Assembly (NCBI GenBank): GCA_026419775.2 | Contig: JAOPGA020001688.1 | Location: forward strand, 141,312-205,311 | DNA from: Acrasis kona | Lineage: Eukaryota > Heterolobosea > Eutetramitea > Acrasida > Acrasidae | DNA length: 64,000 bases | Direction of reading: 5' to 3' | Shown here: piece by piece, positions 1-12,100 of the stretch | Position numbering within the stretch: position 1 is the stretch's first letter | Layout: the number at the start of each line of letters is the position of its first letter | Translations under genes and position numbers: made by a program | Notes under the pieces: generated by a model | What the model saw: only the letters and a program-made list of their open reading frames with translations | Told to the model about the DNA's origin: nothing | Database searches by the model: none

Positions 1-2049
1 TCTACACCCACGCCTACTCCCGCACTTACACCAATACAATACACAATTGCATTCTCACAGAATGGTGTGACAGTTATGTACTACTATAATACTACATCTA
101 ACACTTCTACTGTTCTATCAACATCGATGGTTAACGGAGTGATGACAACCACAGTTGTCAAATCAAACATACAAGGCACAGTTTCTCAAATTTTACCAAC
201 TACTACTTCAAATAACACAGATATAGTTATATCTACATATAATAGTGTCACTGGTACAACAATTATTTCTCAACTTAACGTCGTATCCAACAGTAACATA
301 TCTCTAGTTGCAGTACTAAACTCGACTACAGCCAGTAATGTTGTACCTGTATACGACCCTATCACAAAAACAACATCACTTTTGATTTCTAGTAAGAGCA
401 CTAGCGGAACAACTACATTAGCGTCTGTATCAATACCAAGTATCTCAAATCCTACATTGGAATCAGTATCTACCCCAACGGCCAACATATCAGTAATATC
501 AGTTGTGCCGTCAGGTAGTAACCTACTTGTATTTACAGTCTTTAATAATATAACTGGTACAACAACTGCTTACATTCTAGCAGCAAGTAACACAAGTAGT
601 ACTGCAACGATTAGTAGTTTTGATACTGTTTCTAAAACAACTAGTGCATCAAATACCATTAATGTAACACCGGGATACATACCTGTGTTGACTACAACTA
701 ATACTGGATATAGTGTATCCACTGGATCTAACACAGTAGTATTGATACCAAGCGTTGTAACTAGTTCAAATGCGACATTAAATGTAGCAGTTGCTTATGT
801 AACTCCTACTCCAACCATGACACCAACATCCACTGCGGTACAAAACCTCCATACTTCTACTACTACCTCTACGTCCACTCCTACTCCTACACTAACGCCT
901 ATGACTACTGCTACTCCGACGCCAACACCCACACCGACTCCAACCACAACACCTTATACATCTTCGTCATCTGCTACTACGCTACTAATAACACCTGCTC
1001 CTTCTCCTATTACAGTCACAACTAAATCTCCTACCTACTCTACAACATTAGATCCAGTTACCTCTTTAGGTTTAGATATTTCTCAACCATCTAATCTTGC
1101 TCTTCCAGGAACTGATATAACACAATCAGTCGCTAGTGCAGTTATCGCTTCTTCTGGTGATACAGCATTGATGAGGTCCACGTTCAATTCTACGTCCGTC
1201 AAACAACGTACTGCTCTAAGATCTACTTCTCAAGAGAGTCCAGTTGAATACAAACAAGCTTTTGTTTTATTTTCAATACTTCCCGATACCATGTCATCAA
1301 TGGGATATCCTGTAGAATTATGGTTGTTCAGATCAACGAGCATATTTGGATATTCTTCACTTTTGATCGACCAATCAGGTTCCACTTTTTTGACTTTACA
1401 ATCGAGTGTTGATGGTTCTAAACCAGTTGTAAGCAAGAGCGTACCATGTTTATTTAGTGCGAATGTGAATTATAACATGAAAGTCATGTTTGCTAATATC
1501 ACTTCAAATACTGCAGTTATTCAAACAGTCTTATCTGCTTCGGAATCTGTGTTGTGTTCTGCTTCAATAACTATATCTGTTTCTCTCACTTCTCCTTTGA
1601 GTCTGCTCAGATTTAATTTGTTGTTATCTCAAAGTAATTTGTTAACTAATGATGGATCAAGAAAGATGAAATTAAACGGGAATCATAAACTTGAAATCAA
1701 TATCAAACAAGTTGGTCTAGCATGTCAACCTGGATTCTGTGACAATAGCACATCTACTACCCAAACTTCACCGAATACTCCTGATGATAAATCAAGTCCT
1801 ATTAACTTGAATTTGATTGTTGGAGTTATTGTACCTATCTGTGTATTAGGCTTAGTATTTATTTCAGGTTCTGTAGCGGCCATCATTATTATTATCAAGT
1901 GTAGACATGCTAGAAAGATTCATGATCTTAACTCAAGACTAAAAGAAGAAGAGGAAGTGGGATCACCGCAAAAAACAGCTAGGGTCTCTAGAGACAAATC
2001 AAACTCAGCTTCTCCTAGAATGATTGTCGTCTCGCCAAAAAAAATATAA
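1..2049 (+). CDS. Ser/Thr-rich single-pass surface protein (5' partial)
   Basis: The reading frame is open from base 1, so the gene begins before the window and no internal start is needed. About 680 residues are visible. The first ~350 are very rich in Ser, Thr, Asn and Val, with TPTPTP-type runs at about 895-950, typical of an O-glycosylated extracellular stalk. A more ordinary folded part with several Cys follows (about 1250-1740). One hydrophobic helix lies near 1810-1895, then a basic and acidic tail of ~50 residues ending in a Lys-rich stretch. This is the layout of a type I membrane protein with a short cytoplasmic tail, perhaps an adhesin or mucin-like coat protein. No catalytic motif is seen. 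The stop is TAA at 2047-2049. Family not recognised. Confidence 0.8.
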   Translation, partial: STPTPTPALTPIQYTIAFSQNGVTVMYYYNTTSNTSTVLSTSMVNGVMTTTVVKSNIQGTVSQILPTTTSNNTDIVISTYNSVTGTTIISQLNVVSNSNISLVAVLNSTTASNVVPVYDPITKTTSLLISSKSTSGTTTLASVSIPSISNPTLESVSTPTANISVISVVPSGSNLLVFTVFNNITGTTTAYILAASNTSSTATISSFDTVSKTTSASNTINVTPGYIPVLTTTNTGYSVSTGSNTVVLIPSVVTSSNATLNVAVAYVTPTPTMTPTSTAVQNLHTSTTTSTSTPTPTLTPMTTATPTPTPTPTPTTTPYTSSSSATTLLITPAPSPITVTTKSPTYSTTLDPVTSLGLDISQPSNLALPGTDITQSVASAVIASSGDTALMRSTFNSTSVKQRTALRSTSQESPVEYKQAFVLFSILPDTMSSMGYPVELWLFRSTSIFGYSSLLIDQSGSTFLTLQSSVDGSKPVVSKSVPCLFSANVNYNMKVMFANITSNTAVIQTVLSASESVLCSASITISVSLTSPLSLLRFNLLLSQSNLLTNDGSRKMKLNGNHKLEINIKQVGLACQPGFCDNSTSTTQTSPNTPDDKSSPINLNLIVGVIVPICVLGLVFISGSVAAIIIIIKCRHARKIHDLNSRLKEEEEVGSPQKTARVSRDKSNSASPRMIVVSPKKI

Positions 2050-3346
2050 AAAAGGTTTCCCAAGTGGTTCTAAAATGGTAGAAATAGGTATTTAATAAAC
2101 TATTAAATAATAAATGTTTTAATTAAATTGTACATCATGTTTTTACAATTAAAAATATTATTTAACTGTTTGTGCTCAGCCTACTTTTGGTACGCAGCGT
2201 GTTTCTGCCTCTATATTCATCTATCAATTTATTAGACAACCAATCAAGACCTTCCTTCTTTCTCAAGACAAGGCTGAACAAACCAATCATATTGCCTCAA
2301 AGACATTAGCCCAAGTCTATCAGTTGCCGAGAGTGCATTAGTGCTTATTTGCGACAACTAGTACATGGCAATTTTTAAATCTAACATCCTCAAGCATTTT
2401 GAGAAGCTCCATTCTTGCTTGTGGAATAAGAGTGGTGTTGAAAGATCACAATGGGTGTATGAAGAAGTACAATTTAGAAGATATATAGGCGCATTGTGAT
2501 CTTTCAACAACAGATGGAGCGACTATATTCATAATTTACTGAAGTGGTAATTTACAAAAAGGATCCTAATCATCTACTCTGCCACCATCTGAATTGATTT
2601 AGGAGGTGAGATCAATTGGAGTCTCAAACTCCAATATTTTTTGTACGCAAGATGTGGATAATTACTCGTCAAGGCTATTAATGCGACTCTTCCTGTGCCT
2701 ACACTATAGCTGTAGAACGATTTCAATTAAAAAACTTTTCAAAAACGTTCATTTTAATTCGGTGTTATTTACATGTTTCGCTTTCAAAGTGATTTTCGGC
2801 TAGATCCAATCCAGCCGAGTCGTCAACTAACAATGTTACATCTTCAACATTCTCAACCAGAAGAGTGCGTGACTAAGGCCTCCTTTAATTGTCGTGGCTG
2901 GGGAGTCGTGTACAAAAGTGGTGTTGTATGATTTGCTGTTTCTAATTCTTGACAGGAGTGGGGATTTCATGTTTTGTTTGCTTTTGCTTTGTGTTTACAT
3001 CAATTGATTTGCGAACATTCTTTTTATTCTTTTCAGGTGAGGATCATCGGGTCCGTCTGCGGATATCGGCGGCATCGCGATGTTCGCAATTTTACAAAAT
3101 CCGTAGTAATAAAGAAAATCTACGGACTTCAATGTTAAGTATACCTCCAATATAAGCTGCATTACATGAGATATGGCTATCAAATCAATCACTCATAATC
3201 ATTCATTATTGTAATAGATCGGTGGAAAATTTATAATAATAATGTCAAGTTTTGACGCTTCAATGTTCGTATTGATATGGACGAAGTTACAGTCTTCGCT
3301 TGAATAAAAGACATTAATCTGTCTCGGGCAAAACCAAAAAATTGAA
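2050..3346. other. Gene-poor stretch with coding-like fragments
   Basis: No complete gene is found in this 1.3 kb. On the plus strand there are short coding-like pieces separated by stops: about 2165-2341, a 44-codon ORF at 2365-2499, and about 2790-2930. They have even amino acid composition and look like remnants of a degraded gene or mobile element rather than leader sequence. A 17-bp inverted repeat (2437-2453 and 2492-2508) lies in the middle of this debris. The last ~100 bp before 3347 would be the promoter and leader of the AAA ATPase gene. Confidence 0.4.
2437..2508. repeat. 17-bp perfect inverted repeat
   Basis: GTTGAAAGATCACAATG at 2437-2453 is exactly reverse-complemented at 2492-2508, with a 38-nt spacer. 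It could form a hairpin or be a leftover of mobile-element ends. No transposase is nearby. Confidence 0.7.
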
Positions 3347-5428
3347 ATGAAGGCCTCAAAGTCAAGTAGCGTGTTTAACGTGTTTAACTTGTACATTATT
3401 GGGATCGCACTTTTATCCACTATCGTCGCGATATTTAGACGCTACGTCTACTCCTGGATCACATTATACTTTAAGAGCACTTTGATCTCCTTATACCAAA
3501 ATGAATTCTTCTACGGCGTAGTTGTTATTGGACTTTTAGGATCGGCTAGTAGTGCTGCATACAAAGCACTCACTGAGATGCGCGAAATGCTTATCAGAAA
3601 CTTCATAGTTAACGTAAACATTGATAACAGCGAGGTAATTTGACGATACCATTTATCCATTAACAATTTACAGGCATCATTCGGTTGGTTAATGCAATGG
3701 CTATCGCAAGAAGTCGATACTGGAACGTTTGTCACCGCACCAACCCTCAAGCTCACCTATAATAATTCTGCTTCTCAAGAGCGCATAGATGCTGACATAA
3801 CCAACAAACTATCATTCGAGCCAGGAGGAGGATTTCACGTAATTAATTTCCAAGGCTCCACATATTGGTTCACCAGACATTCAGACGGAAGGCCAATAAC
3901 CGCCGGATGGGAAAGAGAACCCTTTTTATTTGAGAAATGTTCCATCTCCACATTCTACAGCAAGGATTCACGAAAGAAACTTGAGCAGCTGTTCGTGCAC
4001 GCAAAAGACAAGATGAATGTACATTGTCAAAAAGACAAAACTCTTTGTTTTACTCCTGAAGGATGGAATGGTTGGGTTGTAGCTTCTACCCGCCACAAAA
4101 AACCATTCGACTCTGTCGTTCTTGACGGGTCCTTGTCTGATTATATTTTTAATGATGTTACAAAATTCTTGTCCAGATCCGAATGGTATCATCAAAGAGG
4201 TATCCCTTTCCGAAGAGGATACATGCTTTATGGACCTCCAGGCTGCGGTAAATCTTCCTTCGTGTTGGCTCTTGCAGGAAGATTGAACATAAACATTGGT
4301 ACGCTCAGTCTAACTAATCTCGACGACAACAAGTTGAGAGTTCGCTTGCAAGACATTCCAGACAATTGCTTAGTTCTTCTGGAAGATGTCGACGCTGTTT
4401 TTGCCGATAGAGGTGCAACACTCCAAAACACTGGAAAATCCAGAAGAGTCACCTTGTCAGGATTGCTTAATGCTATTGACGGCGTTGCAAGTCAGGAAAA
4501 CGGAAGGATATTCATCATGACCACAAATCACCTTGAAAAACTTGATCCTGCTCTTTTAAGGCCTGGTCGTTCAGACGTAAAGATTATTTTTAACCATGCC
4601 ACTGAGAGTCAAATTAACAACTACGTATCCAAGTTTTATAACTACAGTGTCGATGCTAGTAGATTAACTGCATTGATACCTAATAAAATAACCATGGCTC
4701 AATTACAGGGCCACTTGTTGAAGCACAAAAATAATTATTCTGAAGCCGTGAATACTGTTCATGAATTATCTTCTTCCAACAATAACAAGACTATCATGCC
4801 ATTAAAGCAATGGCTACGTCGCTTAGGTATCCCTCATATCATGCCTGTACTTGAGTCTGCCAACATCAGAAGCCTCTATGATTTAAAAAATATTGACAAC
4901 CGTCTATCAGAAATTGGCGTGACAGCTTATATGGATTGCAATAAGATCACTGGAATGATTAATGGGAATGAGTGTGTTGTTAGAGATTTTAGGTTTGTCA
5001 CGAAAAGACAAGCACAAGGTCTCTTCGTCAAATACTTTCCTGACCAAGTCACTTCTGCCGCATGTTTTGCTGCACAAATTGACGATTGCACAGTATCAGT
5101 GCATGAAACAAAGGTTTATTTGCACAAAGCTGTCTTTTTTGAGAATTGCTCAGCAGTGGAGGCTGCAAATCCACAGCGAATAAAACAAAAGCTGATTGAA
5201 GGTGAAGTGGAGCCATCAGAGCCAGTAAACTGTTTTTTGAATAGATTGAATAAGAAATATCAATGGAATTTAGAAGAAGAAGTTATAACATCTTTTACTG
5301 AGGCCTTACGTGAAGAGGGCATTATTGATGTTAACGCGATGAAGGGTATCAGTGACAAGGATCTAAAAAATTACAATATTACAAAGAAGGGTTGCAGATT
5401 GAAGATATTGAGACATGTCAGTAACTAA
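3347..5428 (+). CDS. BCS1-type AAA ATPase with C-terminal SAM-like domains
   Basis: Two exons, 3347-3634 and 3674-5428, join across a 39-nt GTAATT..CAG intron to give 680 residues. The N-terminus has a hydrophobic segment (about residues 15-30) and a second one near 60-80, then a BCS1 N-terminal region. The AAA module carries Walker A GPPGCGKSS near 283 and Walker B LVLLEDVD near 330. BCS1 proteins sit in the mitochondrial inner membrane and move folded Rieske protein for complex III assembly; related AAA proteins exist elsewhere. Canonical BCS1 is roughly 420 residues. This one adds ~200 residues with two SAM-like helical segments (about 471-525 and 615-680). The join is supported because exon 2 starts with the conserved SFGWLMQWLS-like segment. 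Ortholog or specialised paralog is not decided. Confidence 0.85.
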
Positions 5429-5655
5429 ATAAATGTTTAATGCTTTTGGATAGAAAAACTTGTTACCCTTGCAAATGTTCTTTAACCAAATAGTGGTTGA
5501 GAGGATTTGTGTCACAGAGATGAGTATTTCGCGTCCAATGTCTCTTGTAATCTTGATCAATTCAAGAGCCAATGGGTGAATTGTACTCTTTATAGTATTT
5601 ATAGAGAACAAGTTTGGTTGGTTGATCTCATAAAATTTAATTAGAAAAACAGATC

Positions 5656-6642
5656 ATGCGCTTCTCCATATTGCTTGTACTTGCTTGTGCAGTTTTGCTA
5701 CTCACCACCGTTGCCGCACTTGATGACCAAAACACACTAAGAACAATCCAACGTATAGAAAGTGACGCTGGCGACACTCAAGACTACAGCTTGCTCTTCG
5801 TGTTCTTGAACTTGATCAAAAACCTTGCAACTGGCCAGGCAAAGGCAGTCCAACCTATTCCTGCCAACGTCCCCATCAAAGAGGCCCAACAATACATTGA
5901 GAAACCAACTCTTATGGCGGTCATACTCAACAAAGACAAACAAGCACCAAAGCGCAAAGAGGGAGAAGATTATGTTGTCCTAGAAGATGAGTTGCGCTCC
6001 ATTGAGAAACTCGAGAAGATTTTCATTCCCTACGCCAACAAGGCAATTTCCATGCTGGAGAAGTCTATCAACGTCACTTCAGGTCACAAACTAAGCCTAG
6101 GAGTTCTGACACAAGACCTTTATACTCTTCAAAAAGCCAAGGACCTTTGGGCCATCTACGACATTTCAGAAGCACGCATGCTTATCCGTTATGAGTTCTA
6201 CGAGTATCTAATTAGCGAAGTCAACGGATTGCCCGCAATTGATGAAATTGATGCACAATACGTTAAATTGCTCGACAACATGCCAAAGAGTGCCACTATG
6301 GACGAAATGACTAGGTTCATTGGTAACATTCCAAGCATACTGCAACAATCTGTTTGGACTTGTTTGGGATGCACCATTGTATTGGGAACTGCTCTACCAT
6401 TAGTCTACAACTATGTCATTGACCAAATCTCGCAAGTGGTCTGCAAGTATTACAAGATGAGCGACGTCGAATGTGACAACTTGAGGATTGATGCATTGGG
6501 ATTTGCAGCCATACTAATGTTCCCATCAGCATTTATCGTATTCAAAGTTTGCATTAAGGGTTCATGCTTGAAACCAGCTGCACACGTATTGAGCAGAATT
6601 GTAGGACCATCAGTTGCTGCCTCCATAGCAAAGTGGTTATAA
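5656..6642 (+). CDS. Secreted or membrane protein of unknown function
   Basis: Encodes 328 residues in one exon. The first ~22 residues form a clear signal peptide (basic start, long Leu/Val/Ala core, cleavage likely after the Ala-rich end). The middle ~200 residues are mixed helical, soluble-looking sequence without known motifs. Near the C-terminus are hydrophobic segments at about 236-258 and 275-300, and Cys residues around them. It may therefore be anchored in the ER or plasma membrane. The start is the first ATG after an A-rich leader. It converges on the small membrane protein gene at 6744-7022. I do not recognise the family. Confidence 0.8.
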   Translation: MRFSILLVLACAVLLLTTVAALDDQNTLRTIQRIESDAGDTQDYSLLFVFLNLIKNLATGQAKAVQPIPANVPIKEAQQYIEKPTLMAVILNKDKQAPKRKEGEDYVVLEDELRSIEKLEKIFIPYANKAISMLEKSINVTSGHKLSLGVLTQDLYTLQKAKDLWAIYDISEARMLIRYEFYEYLISEVNGLPAIDEIDAQYVKLLDNMPKSATMDEMTRFIGNIPSILQQSVWTCLGCTIVLGTALPLVYNYVIDQISQVVCKYYKMSDVECDNLRIDALGFAAILMFPSAFIVFKVCIKGSCLKPAAHVLSRIVGPSVAASIAKWL

Positions 6643-6743
6643 ACATGTGAATAAAAATCATTGTACATTCAACTGTTGAGTTTATTTTTCAAAGTAATGA
6701 TCCATCTTGTGGGAAAGATTTATATGTATTATCAATGATCCAA

Positions 6744-7022
6744 TTATTCCGTTTTTAATCTATTAGGTTCTGAAGTTTCATCCATGTCACATCTTTTGAG
6801 CACGTAAAATCCTCCGCAATATATTATGAAAGCCATCAATGAACAAACAACAATGGACATTATGATCAAATGCCCCGAAGGATGGAACACTGAAATTAAA
6901 ACTGACAAAAGCGCGCACACCAATAATATTACACCCAATGTCTTCAAGTTCCAACGCACTAAAATATCGTCGACGATAGGATCTAATACATCTTCTTCAT
7001 TCACGTCAAATGTCTCCTCCAT
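6744..7022 (-). CDS. Small two-helix membrane protein
   Basis: Encodes 92 residues: an acidic N-terminus of ~25 residues, two hydrophobic segments (about 28-48 and 52-74) joined by a short HPSG loop, and a short charged tail. It lies 45 bp downstream of the ANTH gene on the same strand and converges with the gene at 5656-6642. The membrane-protein pattern and good composition support a real gene; no family is recognised. Confidence 0.6.
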   Translation of the reverse strand: MEETFDVNEEDVLDPIVDDILVRWNLKTLGVILLVCALLSVLISVFHPSGHLIIMSIVVCSLMAFIIYCGGFYVLKRCDMDETSEPNRLKTE

Positions 7023-7067
7023 GCTTTACAATTCAAACAAAAATAATTTCTATAAAAAAATACACTT

Positions 7068-9022
7068 TTAATAATAGTTTTGTTGATTCTGTTGGGTCCG
7101 AGAAGGATACATTTGTCTCTGCTGTTGCTGAACAGGAGCCCCCATATCACCAAAAGGATCGTCAAAAGGATTTGCTCCCATTTGCATTTGTTGAGGCATC
7201 TGTTGGTTCATTTGTTGTTGCTGTTGCTGTTGATAGTTCAAATGAGGCTGCCTCACTCCGTACTGTACTTGAGGTATGTGTTGTTGCTGATGGACTGGAG
7301 ATGAGTAGTTTGGAGTTCCATATTGCATTTGATGTTGTTGATGTTGCTGCTGGGGAGGTAATTGTCTGGGCGTAACGTATGCTTGAGGAGTGTTGTTATA
7401 TGCTTGTTGCGAATGTCCAAATGTTTGGTTTTGATTGTATTGATTGTAGCTGGTGGTTGAGGAAGGTGTTACTGCTGATGTTGGTGTTTCCATAAAGTCA
7501 TCAAAACTCAAAAGATTGTTACTTGTGGAGGAAGCACTGCTCATGGTCCTTTGTCTCCTTTCTTCGCCGGGATTCACTTGAGGTCCCCTTGGCGGTTGAG
7601 ATGATGTAGGGTTGTTATTGTAATTCCTATTTTGAGGGTTGACTGCAGAAGATTGTGATCTAGTCCTTTCTTGCTGTTGCTGCTGGTTGCGACGTTGTTG
7701 TTGTTGATAATCGTCGTGTTCAGAGTCATTATCAGAGCTGGTATCGTCGGTTTGTTTTGCGGCTTGCTTAATTCTTTCTAGTTCATGTGGAGATAAAATG
7801 TCGGATAGTTGTGAAGTTGGAATACGTTCGCTGTTGTCTTCGTCATCATCTTCATCGTCGTCATCGCGTCTACGTGATTCATTATCGTCGATAAAGTGAT
7901 CTGTCTTTCGTTTGCTGGCTAATCCTGTCTTTTGTGAAACATCAATTCCTTGATTCCTTAGATATTCCTTCATGGTCTCTAGTATTGAGTCAGGGTTGGA
8001 TTTTAGTGGAGGGATCTTTTTAGAGTTGATGCCGTGAACCGACTTGGCAAACTTGAACAATTGAACAAGTTCGTTAGTCTGATGTAGGTGAAGTTCATAT
8101 GTGTCGTAGGCCTCTGAGGCAAACTCTCCGGGCATCTCAAAGTACATGTCGATGAGGCGCAATCCTGCCGCAAGCAGTAATTTATATAGAGATAAAGAGT
8201 CCTCAAGCAACAACCCTAATGCACCAATTGTGGCTCCGTTTGAAAGCATACTGTTCCTTCTGTCTCTTAAAATGACTTGACAATCTATCAACTCCTCCGT
8301 GACACGCATCAAGAAGCCCATGAATTTTGTTAATTCCTTTTCCTGTGTTCTTATGTCACCCCCTTGGGTCAAATAGCCGTTAAGAGATAAGTTGGGGGAG
8401 AAGGCTCTCATGTGACAGTTACGGAACAATATTACCCTTTCTTCTAGATAACGTGCATATTGTCTTACAAAAGGTGATTGTTCCATGGCGGTTGCAGTAC
8501 TACGATCTTTGAAGTTGCTCATGTTGAGTACTTTGCGATCTTTGCGGTCGAGTATAGCATCACAAAATTCATCACTACCCTCCTGTAAACACCTGTGTAT
8601 GACTTCGAGACCCTTTAATGAAATCTAACTACATTAGTGATTGTCTTGCCGTAACAACTTACCACCCAATCTTTGCTCTTTCTAATCTTTTTGCTCAAAG
8701 AATCCACAATGTCACTTACATTGATCTTATTGTCGCTTGTTTGGAATGTACTCAATACGATTTCTATTTGTGTAAGACGTGAATGTATTTAAGGGGCATT
8801 ACTTCTAACATGTTTCTCTTTTGGTGGAACTAAATCGTGATTGGTGGCTTTAATTATTGATTTTTCAACATCATCAAAAGGAGAAAGTGCGACCTTTAAC
8901 TTGTCCGACACCAACTTCCAGGTGGAAACACCAGCGTTGGGGTCTTTAACGGAAGAATTTCCTCGAAATACGTCCTTTACGCTAGAGGCACGCTCTCTTA
9001 ACTTGAGGCTGTGGGTGGACAT
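7068..9022 (-). CDS. ANTH-domain clathrin assembly protein (AP180/CALM type)
   Basis: Three exons: 9022-8803, 8763-8663 and 8624-7068, with introns of 39 and 38 nt, giving 625 residues. Joining them rebuilds an uninterrupted ANTH domain (about residues 20-300). The PI(4,5)P2-binding KATNHD..PPKEKHV motif is at the end of exon 1, the VSDIV..LSKKIRKSKDW helix in exon 2, and the LKGLEVIHR helix opens exon 3. ANTH proteins recruit clathrin to the plasma membrane and sort R-SNAREs. After an acidic stretch the tail is Gln-rich and disordered, with a clathrin-box-like LLSFD (478-482) and an NPF motif (592-594) expected to bind EH-domain proteins. The start is the ATG at 9022; the longer frame upstream begins at a non-ATG codon next to a stop. 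Confidence 0.92.
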
Positions 9023-9155
9023 GTCCTTTTCAATAATCGTCAACTACAAAATTACAAGCAATAAACAGTTTATGGTGAGCGGTAAATTTAGTCAAATCGG
9101 GTAGTAAAACAAAATCAGTAGTAACCGCAGTAAATGGCAACATTTAATCTTTATT

Positions 9156-12100
9156 TTACTCTTCCATCTCAAAAGCCAACTCATTAATTCTATTCTTTGA
9201 CTTGGCACTCAGCACCTTGTACTCCTGCATATCTTGAATCACAGAAACACACTTTGACAAGTAGCTAAAACAATGATTTCTAACCACATTGAAATTCTTA
9301 AATCCGTTCTGACGCAACACCAAATAATCCTTATAATTTTTATTCAAATAATGAATAAAATCAATATTGCAATGTAACATGAAAATAAGAGAATCTTGAT
9401 TCAACATGTAATAATAATCTTCTTCTGCAATAGCCATTTCTTCTCTGGGCGGAATGACAAATTTTGGTTTTTCCTCTCCCATTGTAAAAGCAATGGAGAG
9501 TCTTTTCGGGACATCAACACAGACACGAGAAGGAAGAGGACTAGCAAGATAGGTAAAGATATGGAACAAAATTTCAACGGGAAGAACAGAAAAATAAGTT
9601 CCAGGATAAGTAACGTTCACAGGAACGCCCTTTCCTGATTCCTCCACATTTCCAGTAGGAGAATCAGGCAAATTGAATTTTTTATTAACCATTTTCAAAA
9701 CAGTAGCAGGAATGAAATCTCTTCTTTTAAATTCGGATGGCAAGAATTTACCAAGGTCGATGAAATCATTTTCAAAATGTAACAATGCAACCAGCGCATT
9801 CGTGGGCGTCAGCCTATCGTTTAATTTATTACATAAAATGGTAAACAATGTGAAATTACGATCCAAATCCCAAATTCTACAAATTTGAATCATTTCGATC
9901 AAATCCGAAAAATCACAAATGCCATTTTGTGTGTCGAACGTCTTATCGCACATTACAGATAAATCTCCACCGTATAGAGCAGCAATCACGCACAAATATG
10001 ATTTGAATTTATAAAATGGCAACATGTTGTAATGACACGAATCGGATCGAATTCCTGGCAAGTACGTTTCCATCACAAATCGATGCAAATGTAAACAACC
10101 AGCTTGCCAACCGACTCCCTTGACGATCAAATCCGATCCAATTAATTTCGAAACATTTTGTTCCACCAATGTATTCGCAACGGACGTACAATGTAAATCA
10201 CCACTCGTTAAATTTCCAAAAGTTGAGGAATTTGTCAATGATGATGATGATGATTGTCGATGATGATCTTCGCTGATGGATTCCGATGTCGATGCGAATG
10301 GTGGAGCGGTCGATATTTCCGTTATAAAACTACTTCTTCGCACCGATAATGTGCTTTTGAGTTTGTTGATGAAATTCTTTTTTCCAGTGGGAGATGGTGG
10401 TGGCGGCATTAGAATTTGATCGTTTATTGGTAGGCTGTTGCTTCTGTTTCGTTGATCGTTTGTAATGGTTTTATTTTTGGAATTGAAACCGGAAAGGAAA
10501 TTAATGGGACTTGGCATTCCGAAAAGACTCTTTTTGTTTTTTTTGAGATCGGCTGCAGTTGCGAATTGGAATTTGTTGTTGAGATCGGACAATTGTTTAC
10601 TTTCCCGCGCTTTTGATGATTGACTGGATGTGAAATATGGGTATGGTTCTTTGCTGTAAATGAAGGAAATCATGTGAAGTAAAGTGATGGCGGTGACTTC
10701 TGGAATGATTGTGACGTTTTGATTGTTGACTTGTTGATCTTTGATGTACGCTAAAAGTAATGGACAATGAACCGAAAGTATATAGGAGTGTACTTTGAGT
10801 AAAAGTTGTGGTGACTCTTTGCACGATAAAGTGAGATCGGAGTTGACGATGGATGGGAATCGTTCCACAGTGTCCAAGAAACGTACTGGGTAGCTTGTGA
10901 CTCCATTCTTTCTGGACAAGAAATTGGATTTTTTGTTTGGTTCGTATAGAATGGGACTTCCTCCGAATAGGCCTCTGAATTTACTTGGTGATTGTTCCGA
11001 AGGCGATGGTGTAAATGTTCTGACTGGAGAGGGTGGCTTTGATGATACTTTTGGTGATCCGGTCATGATGTATGATTTTGGTTTCGTTGGTGTCTCTAAG
11101 GCCAGGTTCAAAAGATGATCTTGAGATTCTTCTGGGTAGGCATCATCCCACCACCAAACAATGTTTATTGGTATGGCTTCTTGTATTGATGCTGGGCCTC
11201 CAAGAGTGAAAGGTGTTGGTGGTTTGGAGTCAACCAAGCGTTCTGAGCGCAACGGTGTGGATAATAGTGAATTCCAAAACCTAACGGAACTCTCCATGTC
11301 AACGGCTTTCGTCACGCAAACTGTTGTCTCTCTTTTGTCAGGAAGACTTGATAAGAAACGGTTGGCAATGTACTGAAGAGCTCTCTTGAATTCTTGTGAA
11401 GGATCGAACCCCATTTGCTTGGGTTGGTAGGCTGGAAAACTCTTAGATAAGCATGCTCCATTTTTAATCTAAAGAGTTATTACTCGTAAAGGTTTAGACT
11501 TACTTTTTGTTCAAATAAATCAATCTTGTTGAACACTAAAAATAGATTAACTTTGCTTGCTGGGAAGTAATTGTTGTTTTTCAGCACTTCAATCCAGGTA
11601 TTAAGTGATTCAATCAGCCTGTTTGTCTCATTATCTTCATAGCACAACATGTCAAACTCGTCAAGTCCCACGACGTATACAAGGTCCGTAACGCCCTCAA
11701 AGCAAGAATACCATTTCTTCCTTTCGTTTCGCTCGCTTCCAACGTCAATCAGCTCCACATCATATTTTTGAAAGTCAAAGTTATTGTAAACTATTCCTGT
11801 CGTCTTCACCCTACAGAACAAAATATCCTGGTCGTCCGGTATATAGTCATCTGAAAAGATACGTTGCGTGTCATTTAACCAGTGCTGTACTTCTGGTATA
11901 TGAAATGTTGTATTTCTGCGAGTGTATGCTCTCTTTAGTGATTCTTGTGCCCATAAGTCGGGTACCTTTTGCAATGCGGCCTTCTCTATTGAAAAATCTG
12001 CAAACATGTGTAATATCTGAAACAATGAGTTAATTTGTAAATAATAAAAGTTACTTCATAACCAAATGTTTTAATGTAGTTCTTCTCGTCTTTAGAGGTG

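Noticed and set aside
885-960. TPTPTP run as a tandem DNA repeat or CRISPR-like array
   Set aside because: The DNA is not regular, there are no spacers, and the periodicity is at the protein level.
7010-7375. 121-codon plus-strand ORF
   Set aside because: Antisense to the Gln-rich tail of the ANTH gene. CAA/CAG runs leave the complement free of stops, giving Val/Leu-rich nonsense.
9156-11414. The BTB/F-box part as a separate 752-residue gene
   Set aside because: Its first ~45 residues are the C-terminal helices of the G-alpha domain, and the frame is open back to a good splice acceptor at 11469.
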